64,000 bases of DNA from Gigantopelta aegis. Taxonomy: Eukaryota; Mollusca; Gastropoda; Neomphalida; Peltospiridae. The translations under genes were made by a program, and so were the position numbers. The stretch is taken from positions 26,754,029-26,818,028 of the forward strand of contig NC_054706.1 of assembly GCF_016097555.1 (NCBI RefSeq). The letters run 5' to 3'. This document shows positions 11,631-23,076 of the stretch, piece after piece. The notes under the pieces are model-generated. The model had not been told where the DNA came from. It ran no database searches and was given only the letters and a program-made list of their open reading frames with translations. Position 1 is the first letter of the stretch; each line of letters opens with the position of its first letter.

Positions 11631-11850
11631 GTGGAGGTGTATCTAACTAAGACTAACTACATGTATTTTCTGTTTATAGGTATGCGAGGACAGCCTTGTA
11701 ACCACCTCCAATATCCGATATCTTACCAGTGGATAATGCCGCAGTCTCCGCCGGGTAATGGTGCGGCATCAGCAGTACAAGAAGACCCAGGTCCGCTCTG
11801 CTACATTTTGAAACCATCACTAACACGGACCTACACACCAGAGGCAGCAG

Positions 11851-11885
<35 letters not shown>

Positions 11886-12269
11886 GTCTGCAAGCAAGCG
11901 CAGCCAAAACCTCATTCAGGACTGCCAACGTGTGACTTGGCGAAACAAGAACCAATGGCAATGAGCAGAAACTGTGTTCAATCAAAATCACACTCAGAGC
12001 TAGAATTATTGATGCAGCCAGATTTAGAGCCAGATGCCATAAACTCTAAGAGATGCTGGCAGAAAATAGACTCGGCAACGAGGCGGATATCATACAGTTG
12101 GGTGCATCCCGAGCAGGAGCCCAAGGAGATAATGCACAGCGGGGTGACTTGCGAGTGCGAGCTATGTACATCGGCGATACATTTCAGTTGGGTGGACCCA
12201 AAGACTGTAACCTACTGCCTGTCTAAGCGGAGACCCGACACATCGGAGAGCAGCTCTTGCAAATACTGA
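11631..12269 (+). CDS. Possible host terminal exon, unknown function
   Basis: The open frame is 212 codons. A splice acceptor (TCTGTTTATAG) ends at 11679, just before an in-frame ATG at 11682, so the real product probably starts at that ATG (196 residues) or earlier in an upstream exon. The base composition is clearly richer in G+C than the flanks. The protein has a low-complexity Ala/Thr tract (from CAG/CAA repeats at about 11840-11887). Three spaced motifs look related: SYQWIMPQ, SYSWVHPE and HFSWVDPK. A cysteine cluster (CECELC) lies near the C terminus. No domain was recognised. The satellite array begins right after the stop. It may be a genuine last exon or a chance frame. Confidence 0.4.
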
Positions 12270-12289
12270 AACAGAACTCGTGTTGGGTT

Positions 12290-12672
12290 ATTATGAACAT
12301 TGGGTTTTGTTTGTTTTTTCTGTGTTTTTTTTATTTTATTTTTAATTTGGAGAATCGTGTCAGGTAAATATGAAAATGTTGCCAGTATATCACAACATGT
12401 ATTTTTTGTACTACATTGTTTCTTTGATTTGGAGAATCGTGTTTGGTAATTATTGGTAATTATGAACATGTTGCTAGTATACCACAACATGTGTTGTTAT
12501 TTTTCTACATTGTTTTCTGTTTTTTTAATTTGTTCAATCATATCAGGTAATATATAAAAAAATTGCCAGAATATCACAACATGTATTTGTTGTTGTAGTC
12601 TACATTGTTGTTTTTTAATGTCTAAAAACGCGTTAGGTAATTATAAACATGTTGCCAGTTTAAAAAAAATTG

Positions 12673-12706
<34 letters not shown>

Positions 12707-14735
12707 TTAATTTGGAGAATTGTGTCAGGTAATTATAAAAATATTTTTTGTACTACATTGTTTCTTTGATTTGGAGAATCGTGTATGGTAATTATGAACA
12801 TGTTGTCAGTATTCCACAACATTTGTTGTACGTTGTTGGTTTTTAATTTGTTCAATCGTGTTAGGTGACTGAACATGTTGCTAGTATACCACAACATGTG
12901 TTGTTATTTTTCTACATTGTTATTTGTTTACTTAATTTGTCCAATCGTATCAAGTAATTATAAAAAAAATGTTGCCAGAATATCACAACATGTATTTGTT
13001 GTTTTAGTCTACATTGTTGGTTTGTAATGTCTACAAACGTGTTAGGTAATTAAGAACATGTTGCCCGTATACCACAACATGTGTTTGCTGTTTTCTACAT
13101 TGGGTTTTGTTTGTTTGTTCTGTTTGTTTTTTGTTTTTTTTTATTTGAAGAATCGTGTCAGGTAATTATGAAAATGTTGCCAGTATATCACATGTATTTT
13201 TTGTACTACATTGTTTCTTTGATTTGGAGAATCGTGTATGGTAATTATGAACATGTCAGTATACCACAATATTTGTTGTACGTTGTTGGTTTTTAATTTG
13301 TTCAATCGTGTTAGGTGATTATAAACATGTTGCTAGTATACCACAACATGTGTTGTTATTTTTCTACATTGTTTTTTGTTTTTTTAATTTGTCCAATCGT
13401 ATCAGGTAATTATAAAAAAAAAAATGTTGCCAGAATATCACAACATGTATTTGTTGTTTTAGTCTACATTGTTGGTTTTTAATGTCTACAAACGTGTTAG
13501 GTAATTATGAACATGTTGCCAGTATACCACAACATGTGTTTGCTGTTTTCTACATTGGGTTTTGTTTTGTTTTGTTTTTTAATTTGGAGAATTGTGTCAG
13601 GTAATTATGAAAATGTTGTCAGTATACCACAACATGTATTTTTCGTACTACATTGTTTCTTTAATTTGGAGAATCGTGTCAGGTAATTATGAAAATGTTG
13701 CCAGTATATCACAACATGTATTTTTTGTACTACATTGTTTCTTTGATTTGGAGAATCGTGTATGGTAATTATGAACATGTTGCTAGTATACCACAACATG
13801 TGTTGTTATTTTTCTACATTGTTTTTTGTTTTTTTAATTTGTCCAATCGTATCAGGTAATTATAAAAAAAAATTGCCAGAATATCACAACATGTATTTGT
13901 TGTTTTAGTCTACATTGTTGGTTTTTAATGTCTACAAACGTGTTAGGTAATTATGAACATGTTGCCAGTATACCACAACATGTGTTTGCTGTTTTCTACA
14001 TTGGGTTTTGTTTGTTTGTTCTGTGTTGTTGTTATTGTTTTTAATTTGGAGAATCGTGTCAGGTAATTATGAAAATGTTGCCAATATATCACATGTATTT
14101 TTTGTACTACATTGTTTCTTTGATTTGGAGAATCATGTATGGTAATTATGAACATGTTGCCAGTATACCACAACATGTGTTTGCTGTTTTTTACATTGGG
14201 TTTTGTTTGTTTTTTCTGTTTTTTTTTTTTTTTTTTTTTAAATTTGTCCAATCGTATGAGGTAATTATAAAAAATGTTGCCAGAATATCACAACATGTAT
14301 TTGTTGTTATACTCTACATTGTTGGTTTTTAATGTCTACAAACGTGTTAGGTAATTATGAACATGTTGCCAGTATACCACAACATGTGTTTGCTGTTTTT
14401 TTACATTGGGTTTTGTTTGTTGTTTTTTTTGTGTGTTTTTTTTTTTAATTTGTAATTTGGAGAATCGTGTCTGGTAATTATGAAAATGTTGGCAGTATAT
14501 CACAACATGTATTTTTCGTACTACATTGTTTCTTTGATTTGGAGAATCGTGTATGGTAATTATGAACATGTTGTCAGTATACCACAACATTTGTTGTACG
14601 TTGTTGGTTTTTAATTTCTTCAATCGTGTCAAGTAATTATGAACAGTATACCATAACATTGTGTTTGTTGTTGTTTTTCTACATTGTTGTTGTGGTTTTT
14701 TATTTCTTCAATCGTGTCACGTATATGATGTGAAA
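12290..14735 (+). repeat. Satellite array with higher-order structure
   Basis: Monomers of about 85-100 bp repeat across 2.4 kb. Each has a GTGTCAGGTAATTATGAACA-like line, then CATGTTG, a spacer of about 11 nt (CCAGTATACCA) and CAACATG, then a T-rich filler. Monomer variants (GAGAATCGTGTCAGG, GAGAATCGTGTATGG, TTCAATCGTGTTAGG, TCCAATCGTATCAGG, TACAAACGTGTTAGG) recur in order, giving a higher-order unit of roughly 370-440 bp. All ORFs inside are by-products of the repeat. Confidence 0.9.
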
Positions 14736-14792
14736 TCTGACCCTGAATCAAAATCTGCATAGGCGTGTCTGGAGAACCTTAAAGCAGAGATA

Positions 14793-14969
14793 CAGAGGCG
14801 GATCTAGGGTCTCCCCTCCCCCTTAATTTTGCGACAGTTATAATTTTATTATATATTTAATTTTTTTTGTTTTACGATCCCCATCCAAACCTCCCCCAAA
14901 GTTCTCTTGGCATTCCGCCTCATGTCATTCCCCCCCCCCCCCCCAATGGATTTTCTGGATCCGCCACCG
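14793..14969. mobile_element. 177-bp MITE with 5-bp target duplication
   Basis: The left end is CAGAGGCGGATCTAGG and the right end CTGGATCCGCCACCG, imperfect inverted repeats. AGATA flanks both sides (14788-14792 and 14970-14974). Ends and duplication length match the 195-820 element, so the two probably belong to one group. Confidence 0.75.
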
Positions 14970-15465
14970 AGATATATAATAATAATAACCATATGAAGTT
15001 CTTCAACAACATGATGCGGGATTGAATGAACGAACGAACGAACGAATGAATTAATGAATTAATGAATGAATACTTAACGACACCCCAGCACAAAAATACA
15101 CATCGGCTATTGGTAAGTATATGGAAATATTATTTATACAATTATGTAAAACCACTGTAATGAGCTGGGGGGGGGGGGGGGGGGGGGGTGTATAATACTA
15201 ATACATAAATCAAGGTAAATGACATTTTAAAATTTTGTATAGAAATCAAATTGATTCAGATGATTCGGGTGAATTGCGGAGTATGCCGGAAACTAATTTC
15301 AAAATAAATTTTTATATAAAATTCGTTTCAAGACGAAAAAAAACCCCGTGATGGTGTAGCCATAAAATCTGTTTATTCTAGTATACAATCCAGAGTTTAT
15401 CACTACACTTTTCCCCCTGTTTTTTTTCAATGTTGAAATAGACCAACAAGTTCGCCTATTGCATA
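14970..15465. other. Simple repeats and a SINE tail scrap
   Basis: A GAAC/GAAT tetranucleotide repeat lies at about 15023-15070. A family B SINE tail fragment (minus strand) follows at about 15073-15113, and a G tract at about 15169-15188. No gene is supported. Confidence 0.6.
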
Positions 15466-15469
15466 AATA

Positions 15470-15652
15470 GTCTCGCCCGATATTTTAGAATTTGTATACT
15501 CCCGAATAACGCTATAAAAGGCGAAGTGTAATTGGTCGATATTTAAATTGTTATTTATAGATGAAATGTCACCTGCACATGGGAGTCCACGCAATGCTGT
15601 TAGATCTACTGGTAGACCAGTAGAGCTAATTTTAATCAGATTGAGTACACTG
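15470..15652 (+). repeat. Fragment related to the 5279-5951 fold-back element
   Basis: The lines GATATTTTAGAATTTGTATA and TATAAAAGGCGAAG, and the end GAGCTAATTTTAATCAGATTG split by small differences, match the spacer and outer end of the fold-back element. It is a diverged, single-ended copy. Confidence 0.65.
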
Positions 15653-16430
<778 letters not shown>

Positions 16431-17080
16431 TACTAAAACGCAAAAGAAACGCAGGTCCTGACAGTGAGAAGGAAATACACTTTTTAAAGCAATATCTTTG
16501 GTGGAATTGAACCTGAACGGTGCTAACGGACATGAAACACACGCACACCGCGGTCCCACCCACGTGTCAATTTTATTACCTGAGTGACATAACGGATTCT
16601 CAAAACACGTTATTTGCACGTGCTGGATCACCCGTATCGTGAATCCAATGCAAGCACGCTTAATGAAATGCTCTAAAAGCCGACATACCTGTATTTAATC
16701 GCATAAATTGAATTTGAGTGATGGGAAACAACAGAATCAATTTTTCCAAATGCCGCGACTGACACAAGTCCAGCGAGGGATGGCCATCGGGATGTTGCAA
16801 GCCGGACAGACTCGTACTGCTGTGGCCAACCAATTGGGATGCCATTATTCGACAGTCGCATGCCTTGCCCAACGTCACCAAATCACTGGATCCGTGAACT
16901 ATGGACCACGCACCGGCCGCCCGAGGGTGACAACCGCAGCCCAAGACCGGTACATCCGGGTTACCCACCTTAGGAATCGGATGATGCCAGCAACTCACAC
17001 CGTTCACCAGGTGCATGTTCCACGTGGTCCAGTGTCCGCTGATACCGTCCGCCGCCGTCTGAGGGCAGCAGGACTCCGTA
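16431..17080 (+). pseudogene. Tc1-like transposon, left part with transposase N terminus
   Basis: The likely terminal repeat begins near 16431 (TACTAAAACGCAAAAGAAAC). The transposase starts MPRLTQVQRGMAIGMLQAGQ at 16750. A paired HTH region follows, with ANQLGCHYSTV in the first helix-turn-helix and GPRTGRPRVTT as the linker. The frame runs intact to RRRLRAAGLR, where the pogo element interrupts at a TA. It resumes at 21439 as NRHPHVGPILTPRHRQRRQQ with no base lost. Confidence 0.9.
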
Positions 17081-17553
17081 GGGGAGAGCGGGGCAGGTCG
17101 TGTCATGGTGCAGGTCAGATCAGCTTAAAATTAACCACTTTATTAAATGTTTTTGTCCGTTTTCTTTTCGTTCCTGTTTTTTTAATACCCGGGAGAGTCT
17201 CTGTCACTACATACATGCTGAAGTTGGATTGCGCCATCAGTTCAAACTAGGCCCATGTGCCCATTTCTTCACGGTAGTACAATTATTTTTTTGTCTTGTT
17301 TTTTTTCCTAAAACAATATATACGAAAGCTACCCTTTTTGAGGCCTGTTGAACAGGAAAGCCACAAGCCTTTGGAAACGTTTCATTATTATTAATATGGT
17401 CTAGAAGTAATGCACAATTTTATATTTGATTTAATTTACAACCACTATGTGTGGGGCAGCTTGGGTCGGGGCAGCTCGAGTCAATGACTACACCTAACCT
17501 CAGTGACTCAACCTGCCCCGCGTTTAAAGAAAATATATTTCCAAGATAAGATA

Positions 17554-17588
<35 letters not shown>

Positions 17589-17778
17589 TGCGCGGGTGCA
17601 TGCGTGCATGCGTGCGTGCGAACAAAATAAAAGAGGGGAAAAGTGCATATTTGGTAACATGGAGTTGGCGTTATAAATTATGGCAAAGTTTATCATTATG
17701 TGGCACAAAATTCTGTTAGTGTATTTCGGTTTTATTGGATTCTTTTCTTAAATAGGCCTACTTGTTTCTGTTGAATAG

Positions 17779-18955
17779 GTGGTGAGAAATTACAAGCGAA
17801 AAACTGATCGGAAGGGGATAACTATATCTGCAGTCCAAAAAGCATTAAGTTACATAAAGTCTGGCAAATCCATTAGAAAGGTAGCAGAAGCATTCAAAAT
17901 CCCATTTGAGTCCCTCGGGCGTGCTATTAAGCAGAAGAAAGAAGGTCAAATCTCGGAAAATGTTTATCCCAAAACATGCTCTTCCAGACAAATATTTAAT
18001 GATTCCGAGAAGCTGATGCTAGTTGACTACTTACTTGTGACTTCACGCATTGGTTTTGCTGTTAACTGTAGAACTTTACGGTATATGGCTTACCAACTGG
18101 CTTTGAGAAATGAAAAACGTTTCCCTACAAGCTGGACTGAACACGAACTCGCAGGAAAAGACTGGGTAACTGGTTTTTTGAAGCGACACCATTCAGTAAG
18201 TATTAGGACTCCAGAAGCAACAAGCGTGACCAGGGCAACAGCCTTTAACAAAACCAACGTTAAGGTCTTCTACTCCAAGCTTCAAGATTTGTATGCAAGG
18301 AACAATCTGACACCTGATCGCATATTCAACTTGGATGAGACTGGACTGACGACATCACAAAAGCCTCAAAAGGTTATTGCAGAATCTGGAACAAAGCAAG
18401 TTGCACAGATGGTTTCTCATGAACGTGGTCAAACAGTTACCATGTGCGGTTTTGTAAATGCCATTGGCAATGCCCTCCCACCTTGCATGGTGTTTCCACG
18501 GAAGAATTTTAAGAACTACATGATTCATGGAGCACCACCAGGAACCTTGGGTATTGCTTATCCCAGTGGATGGATGACTGCTGTAACTTTTCTGGAGTGC
18601 TTGAAGCATTTTGTACGCTATGTCCATTGCAGCAAAGACAACACAGTAATGCTTCTCTTGGACAACCACGAGTCACGTGTCATTAGAGGCAATAGACCTC
18701 TGTCGTGAGAATGGAATAGTTTTGCTTAGTTTCCCCCCACACTGCACGCACAAACTCCAGACCTTGCAAAACCGTGTTTGGGCCTTTCAAGAGGTTGTAC
18801 CACAGGGCAGCAAATGACTGGATGTACAACAATCCTGGAAAAAGAATGAGCATTTACGATGTGGCAGGTCTTGTTGGAAAGGCATATCCAAAATCTTTCA
18901 CATGTACCAACATTGTCTCTGGTTTTCACTGCACTGGAATCTCACCGTCTGATTT
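17779..18955 (+). pseudogene. Pogo-family transposase (HTH + CENP-B-like HTH + DDE_1), frame-broken
   Basis: The frame opens right after a splice acceptor (TGTTGAATAG) with VRNYKRKTDRKG, so a small upstream exon probably supplies the Met. A psq-type HTH (IRKVAEAFKIPFESLGRAIK) comes first, then a CENP-B-type HTH (WVTGFLKRHHSVSIRTPEA). The DDE_1 catalytic domain has NLDETGL and MLLLDNHES. Three indels occur: near 18675 (HES|VSLEAIDLCRENGIV), near 18768 (LQTL|KTVFGPFK) and near 18950 (FHCTGISPSDF|SDAEFSQSF). The middle one falls where the third catalytic Asp normally lies (LQPLD), so this copy would be inactive even if read through. The domain order is standard for pogo/Tigger transposases, which cut and paste at TA. 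Confidence 0.88.
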
Positions 18956-20760
18956 CAGATGCGGAGTTTTCTCAGTCATTCGTCAATAATCGACCTGAAC
19001 CTCAGCATAACGATAAAACTGGACCTGAAGCAGCCCAGCACTGTAATTTAGTGCAGAACGTATCGATGAGTTCACATTCAAACAATAGTGACACGAGCCA
19101 AATCTCCTCTTCTTGTACTGAAATGTTGCCTCGACAAAGTGATCTTCAACAAGATACTTCTAACATTCCTGTGACTAATGAGCAGCATATGCCAGCACTA
19201 CAGAAAGATCCTGGATCTGCATTTTCTTTATGCTCGCCAGACATGGTTAGGCCATACCCGAAAGCAGGTCAAAGGAAAGATCTCCCAAAAAGCAAAAGAA
19301 GATTTGGTAAATGTAGAATCCTAACAGACACACCTGAGAAAAACGAGTTGGCTGTAGCAAAGAAGCCAAACGTGACTAAGGAAAAAAGAAAGGTCTTGCA
19401 GAAACGTTTATTTGACACAACAGATAATATCACGCAACGAATACATAACACAAGGGTTGTCAGGGCGTCATATCATCATGGGCATTCAGTATTTCCTGTT
19501 GAATCTCGTGATCGTCGGTGCACTGCAATGGCAGTATCTGCTGCCGTTTACAAGACAATAACAGATATATCCCAGTGGGAGAAAACAGACCTTAATCTTA
19601 TTCTGATGAATGGAGACCAACTATGTAGACAAATCACCTCAGAAATGCTAACAAGCGAAAGTGGGTATCTGCTTATTTCGGATATTCCAAACTCGGTCCA
19701 TCTTTATGACAAATGTTTCATTGTTAACCAAACAGAGCCTGCATTTGGTGTGATTTCCCAAGACCATACTTTTCCTAGTGACAAAACGTTAAATAAAAAC
19801 ATGAAGCAAATATTTGAGCAAGCACCATCTGCTGTATTAATAGTCCAGCAATACGCAGTCATGATCTGCAAAGCTGCAAAAGATGACACCTGCTATGTTT
19901 TTGACTCACATTCTCGAAATGATTCTGGCATATCCTCAGACAGAGGAAAAGCTGTCAAGCTCATGTTCGCTAACACTGCTGACCTTGCATCCTATCTGTG
20001 TGTCTTTGCTAGAGGACTCGGAAATGCTGTTATTCCCTATGAACATGTGGGGCTGAAGGTGTTTCTTGTCGATAATGGTGATGATTTGGGTTCCATTCTT
20101 CCTGGAGTTGTGTTTGACAACGACAGCCTGAAGGTTTATGTCGAGAATGTTGACCCATCTGCAACAATCCTTTTTGACATTTCTTCAGAGACTAGCATGA
20201 ATCTGACCACATCAACTGACCTTGACATAACTTCCGTTTCAACATCCAGCGCTGATCCAGCTATGATCTCACCAGCTATCTCTGATATGACTTATACTAT
20301 CTCCATCCCTGACAGTATGACAACCATGTCTACTCATTACGGCATAAACCCGAACAAGTCAACTGCACCTGACTTCACTCCAAACTTGTCAACCACATCT
20401 GACTTGACCCCAACCACGTCAACCAGACCTGACTTCACCCCAAGCACGTCAGTCACACTTTGCATGACCCCAATCGTGCCAACTATACTTGACGTAACTC
20501 CGACGTCAACTATACAACACTTGACTCTGACATCGTCACCCATATCTGACATACCCTCACAAACAAAACATAATACAACTCCAACTGATTCAATTAGCAG
20601 TGTTGAATCCACTGATGTGTGCATTTATTGCCTAGATCACTTCCACAACTCCAAACCTGGAGAAATTTGGATTGAATGTGCACGTTATCACCTCTGGTGT
20701 CATGAGGATTGTGCTGATGTTGGCACTACCAAATACTTCATTTGTGACTTTTGCAAATAA
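18950..20760 (+). CDS. C-terminal part of the pogo protein: C76-like cysteine protease domain plus PHD-like finger
   Basis: About 600 codons stay open to a stop at 20758-20760. Counting from 18859, a region at about residues 195-400 resembles the papain-like deubiquitinase of herpesvirus large tegument proteins (peptidase C76). A candidate nucleophile Cys221 lies in DRRCTAMAVSAAVY, and Asp349-x-His351 in CYVFDSHSR; the motif LILMNGDQLCRQI follows the Cys. The Cys-to-Asp distance of 128 is close to that family's. The expected oxyanion Gln before the Cys is not obvious (HHGHSVFP). Next comes a Thr/Ser/Pro-rich stretch with degenerate 11-12-residue repeats (TSTRPDFTP), then a C-terminal C4HC3-like zinc finger (CIYC, WIEC, WCHEDC, CDFC). 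It lies downstream of the transposase inside the same terminal repeats, so it belongs to the element. The protease assignment is by eye. Confidence 0.7.
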
Positions 20761-21438
20761 AGCAGCACACAAATTAAACATTTTGCAAATGACACTCTCA
20801 CCGAGCCTGAGAATGTGACTCACAGAATACATCAGGGCCCCATACCACAGAACTGTGGTACTTCCAACGTTACCACAAGTTTTTCTTATTTTCAGTAGCT
20901 ATGATTTCAACCCCTGCAATTGCCCATGGCAATCGGCAATGCCGTGGAGCTTTTAATTCTTCACAGCATTTTTGGCCTTGGACTACAGGGTTGGTGTTTT
21001 TCAGTGGCATGTTCTTTTTTTTTGTTTTTTTTGCCGTAGACATTTTCTTAATTGCAGGGGTTTTGATTAATCAAAGAGACACATCTGACAATTGTCTTGA
21101 ATTACTTGTTCAAGCAGGAAAGGGTTTCTGTTTTAAATAATTTTCAATAATTATTATTATAATTTTTTTTCTATAGGGGTCCTAATCTAGAGTGACCCAA
21201 GCTTCACCATGGGGTGACATAACCTGCTTCGAGGCGGGGGCAGGTTGGGTCACTTCAAGTTATGTTTTCTTTTAACATTTTCGCAAAGAAAAGTTCCAGA
21301 CGGATGCTTGTTTTAAGTTTCACTTGTCTCAGTAAAGATTAAAGTTTTAGTTGAAGTTGATTTCAATGCGTTTTAATTGATACAATTTGACTTTAATGGA
21401 AAAAATATTTTTTTGACTCAACCTGCCCCGCTCTCCCC
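20761..21438. other. 3' non-coding region of the pogo element
   Basis: No ORF of note. It holds the right subterminal motifs (GTGACCCAAGC, GGTGACATAACCTGC, GGCAGGTTGGGTCAC) and the terminal repeat. The last motif pairs in inverted orientation with TGACTCAACCTGCCCC at about 17505. Confidence 0.7.
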
Positions 21439-21695
21439 TAACCGCCATCCCCATGTGGGACCAATATTGACCCCTCGGCACCGCCAACGACGTCAACAAT
21501 GGCGACGTGTCCAGTGGCAACACGTTTTGTTTACGGATGAGAGCCGTTACAACCTTCCCAACGCTGATGGCCGAATCCGAGTATGGCGACGTCGACATGA
21601 ACCTTACTTCGACTGCTGCGTTCTGCAGGCCGACCGATGGGGCGGGGGTAGTCTGATGGTGTGGGGTGGGTTTACATTCAACCACAGAACACAAC
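21439..21695 (+). pseudogene. Tc1-like transposon, right part (transposase catalytic core), 3' truncated
   Basis: It continues the 16431-17080 gene: HRQRRQQWRRVQWQHVLFTD, ESRYNLPNADGRIRVWRRR and GGGSLMVWGGF, with the first catalytic Asp in FTDES. The similarity stops after VWGGFTFNHRTQ. The second Asp, the Glu and the right terminal repeat are missing, so this Tc1 copy was already truncated or later deleted. Confidence 0.88.
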
Positions 21696-22014
21696 TAGGT
21701 ATGACAAAGTTCGACGTCACTTTGCGCTGCATATCTGCCACCAGCTTAAATGACTCACTTTTCAACACAAATATTGCAGCTTCCCAATAAAATACAGTGA
21801 TATTAAATACATGTACATACACAGCGTTTTATCATCTTTCCAACTGATATAATTATTTAATTTGTAATTCGGTTAAAACTACACCAATAACGATTTTCAA
21901 GAGAGCTCTGTCAATGACGTCGCGTAAAAAGTATGACGTCGCGGCCATTTTTACAGCTGATAGGGTCACATGATAATTTTGTCTTAACGTGGCGTCTGAC
22001 GTCAATGGCTACTT

Positions 22015-22505
22015 TTGGAAGTGTTTTGAGGTATTTAAACTTCTGACTACTGCATGCAAGATATCTCGCCCGACGTCACGTCAGTCGATATACTGTACAC
22101 TGTATACAGTGCATTCCCCAATTCATATTTCCCGCCGTTTTGCACACGACACTCACCGGAAACGGAAATATAATTAAAGAAAAAAGGTTTTTTTTCAAAA
22201 TGGTGGTTTTTGTTTAGATTTTTTCAGTTGAAAATACCTTGAAATTTTGAGTTCAAAAAGTGGTTTTCGGCAAGTATTTTCTCTTGACAACAATGGCGGC
22301 ACGTCGCGGTAATTTTCAGGGATCGATAGCTGATTGTAACAGCTAATTTGATAATAAATTTGATCGTTTTACCAACAACGAAAATTACCAAATATTGCAA
22401 TATGAATGGTAGTTCGGGTTTAAAAAAATATTCTGGTCAGAAAACCACTGTTATCGGGAATAATGGACATAAATACTGGACAGCTGGCCACAAATGCCCG
22501 TAAGT
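22015..22505 (+). repeat. Dispersed repeat, copy 1, with an exon-like ORF at its end
   Basis: It matches 56395-56612 plus 57085-57335. Shared landmarks are TACTGTACACTGTATACAGT, TTTTGYACACGACACTCACC and GTGGTTTTCGGCAAGTATTT. Copy 2 carries a MITE that this copy lacks, so this is the empty-site reference. The right end contains the 22402-22499 ORF. Confidence 0.8.
22402..22499 (+). CDS. Possible first coding exon of an unknown element
   Basis: The ATG opens MNGSSGLKKYSGQKTTVIGN, then NGHKYWTAGHKC. After 32 codons and two bases a strong splice donor (GTAAGTAAAC) follows at 22500. The related copy near 57238 is diverged and frame-broken. No downstream exon was found, and the protein is not recognised. 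Confidence 0.35.
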
Positions 22506-23076
22506 AAACGCAACTTTTTCGATTTTTTGCCTAATTTTAATCACCATTAGCCAATCTAAAATAATAAAAATTACAAAAAAAGACACGAAAATAATACTTA
22601 CCGATTCATATATGAACTTTATTTCATGTATTTATGAAACATTTAAGTGAATATATGTGAGTAAAAATTATAAACTTGTACCCACTCAACGTGGTTTTTG
22701 TTCAAAATTAATCCAGTAATCTAAAGGTTAAGACGTGGCTCATCATAGAGAAAGGTCAATTTTGTCACTGATAACGAAATGTGATATTTTAAATGTACTT
22801 TGAAAAACACTGAACTTCAAGTGGATTTTGAATATATTTCTATACTTAGGCACATCGAGTTCACATATTCAGTTGTTAAATTGAACCTATTTCTATGTTT
22901 TCTTTGAATTTTCAAGTCATTTCACCCTAGCGCATTTGAGCGCAAGGCGTCCTAAATGGGGTTGTCTCAGCAGTTATGGCGGCAGCCATTTTATCAATCC
23001 CATAATGCATCGCTTCAAGGTGGCACTGCCTAGTATGTTACATGTGTTTTAGTTTTAAAAATAAACATTAGGGCCT

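Larger units (their letters stand above)
17081..21438 (+). mobile_element. Pogo-type DNA transposon with complete ends, 4358 bp
   Basis: Both termini are perfect 18-bp inverted repeats (GGGGAGAGCGGGGCAGGT and its complement), flanked by a TA duplication at 17079-17080 and 21439-21440. This is the target preference of the Tc1/mariner/pogo superfamily. Subterminal copies of a CAGGTTGRGTCA-like motif occur in both orientations at about 17454-17522 and 21193-21256, plausible transposase-binding sites. One gene unit (about 17779-20760) fills the middle. The empty site is provided by the interrupted Tc1 gene. Confidence 0.92.

Noticed and set aside
12212-14659. ORFs in the satellite array
   Set aside because: They arise from repeat units without stops; products are low complexity and contain homopolymers.
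18355-18669. Minus-strand ORF of 104 residues
   Set aside because: Shadow of the pogo transposase.
18950-20760. Integrated herpesvirus-like sequence
   Set aside because: The only resemblance is one protease-type domain, and it lies inside intact pogo terminal repeats with a TA duplication; no other viral genes are seen.
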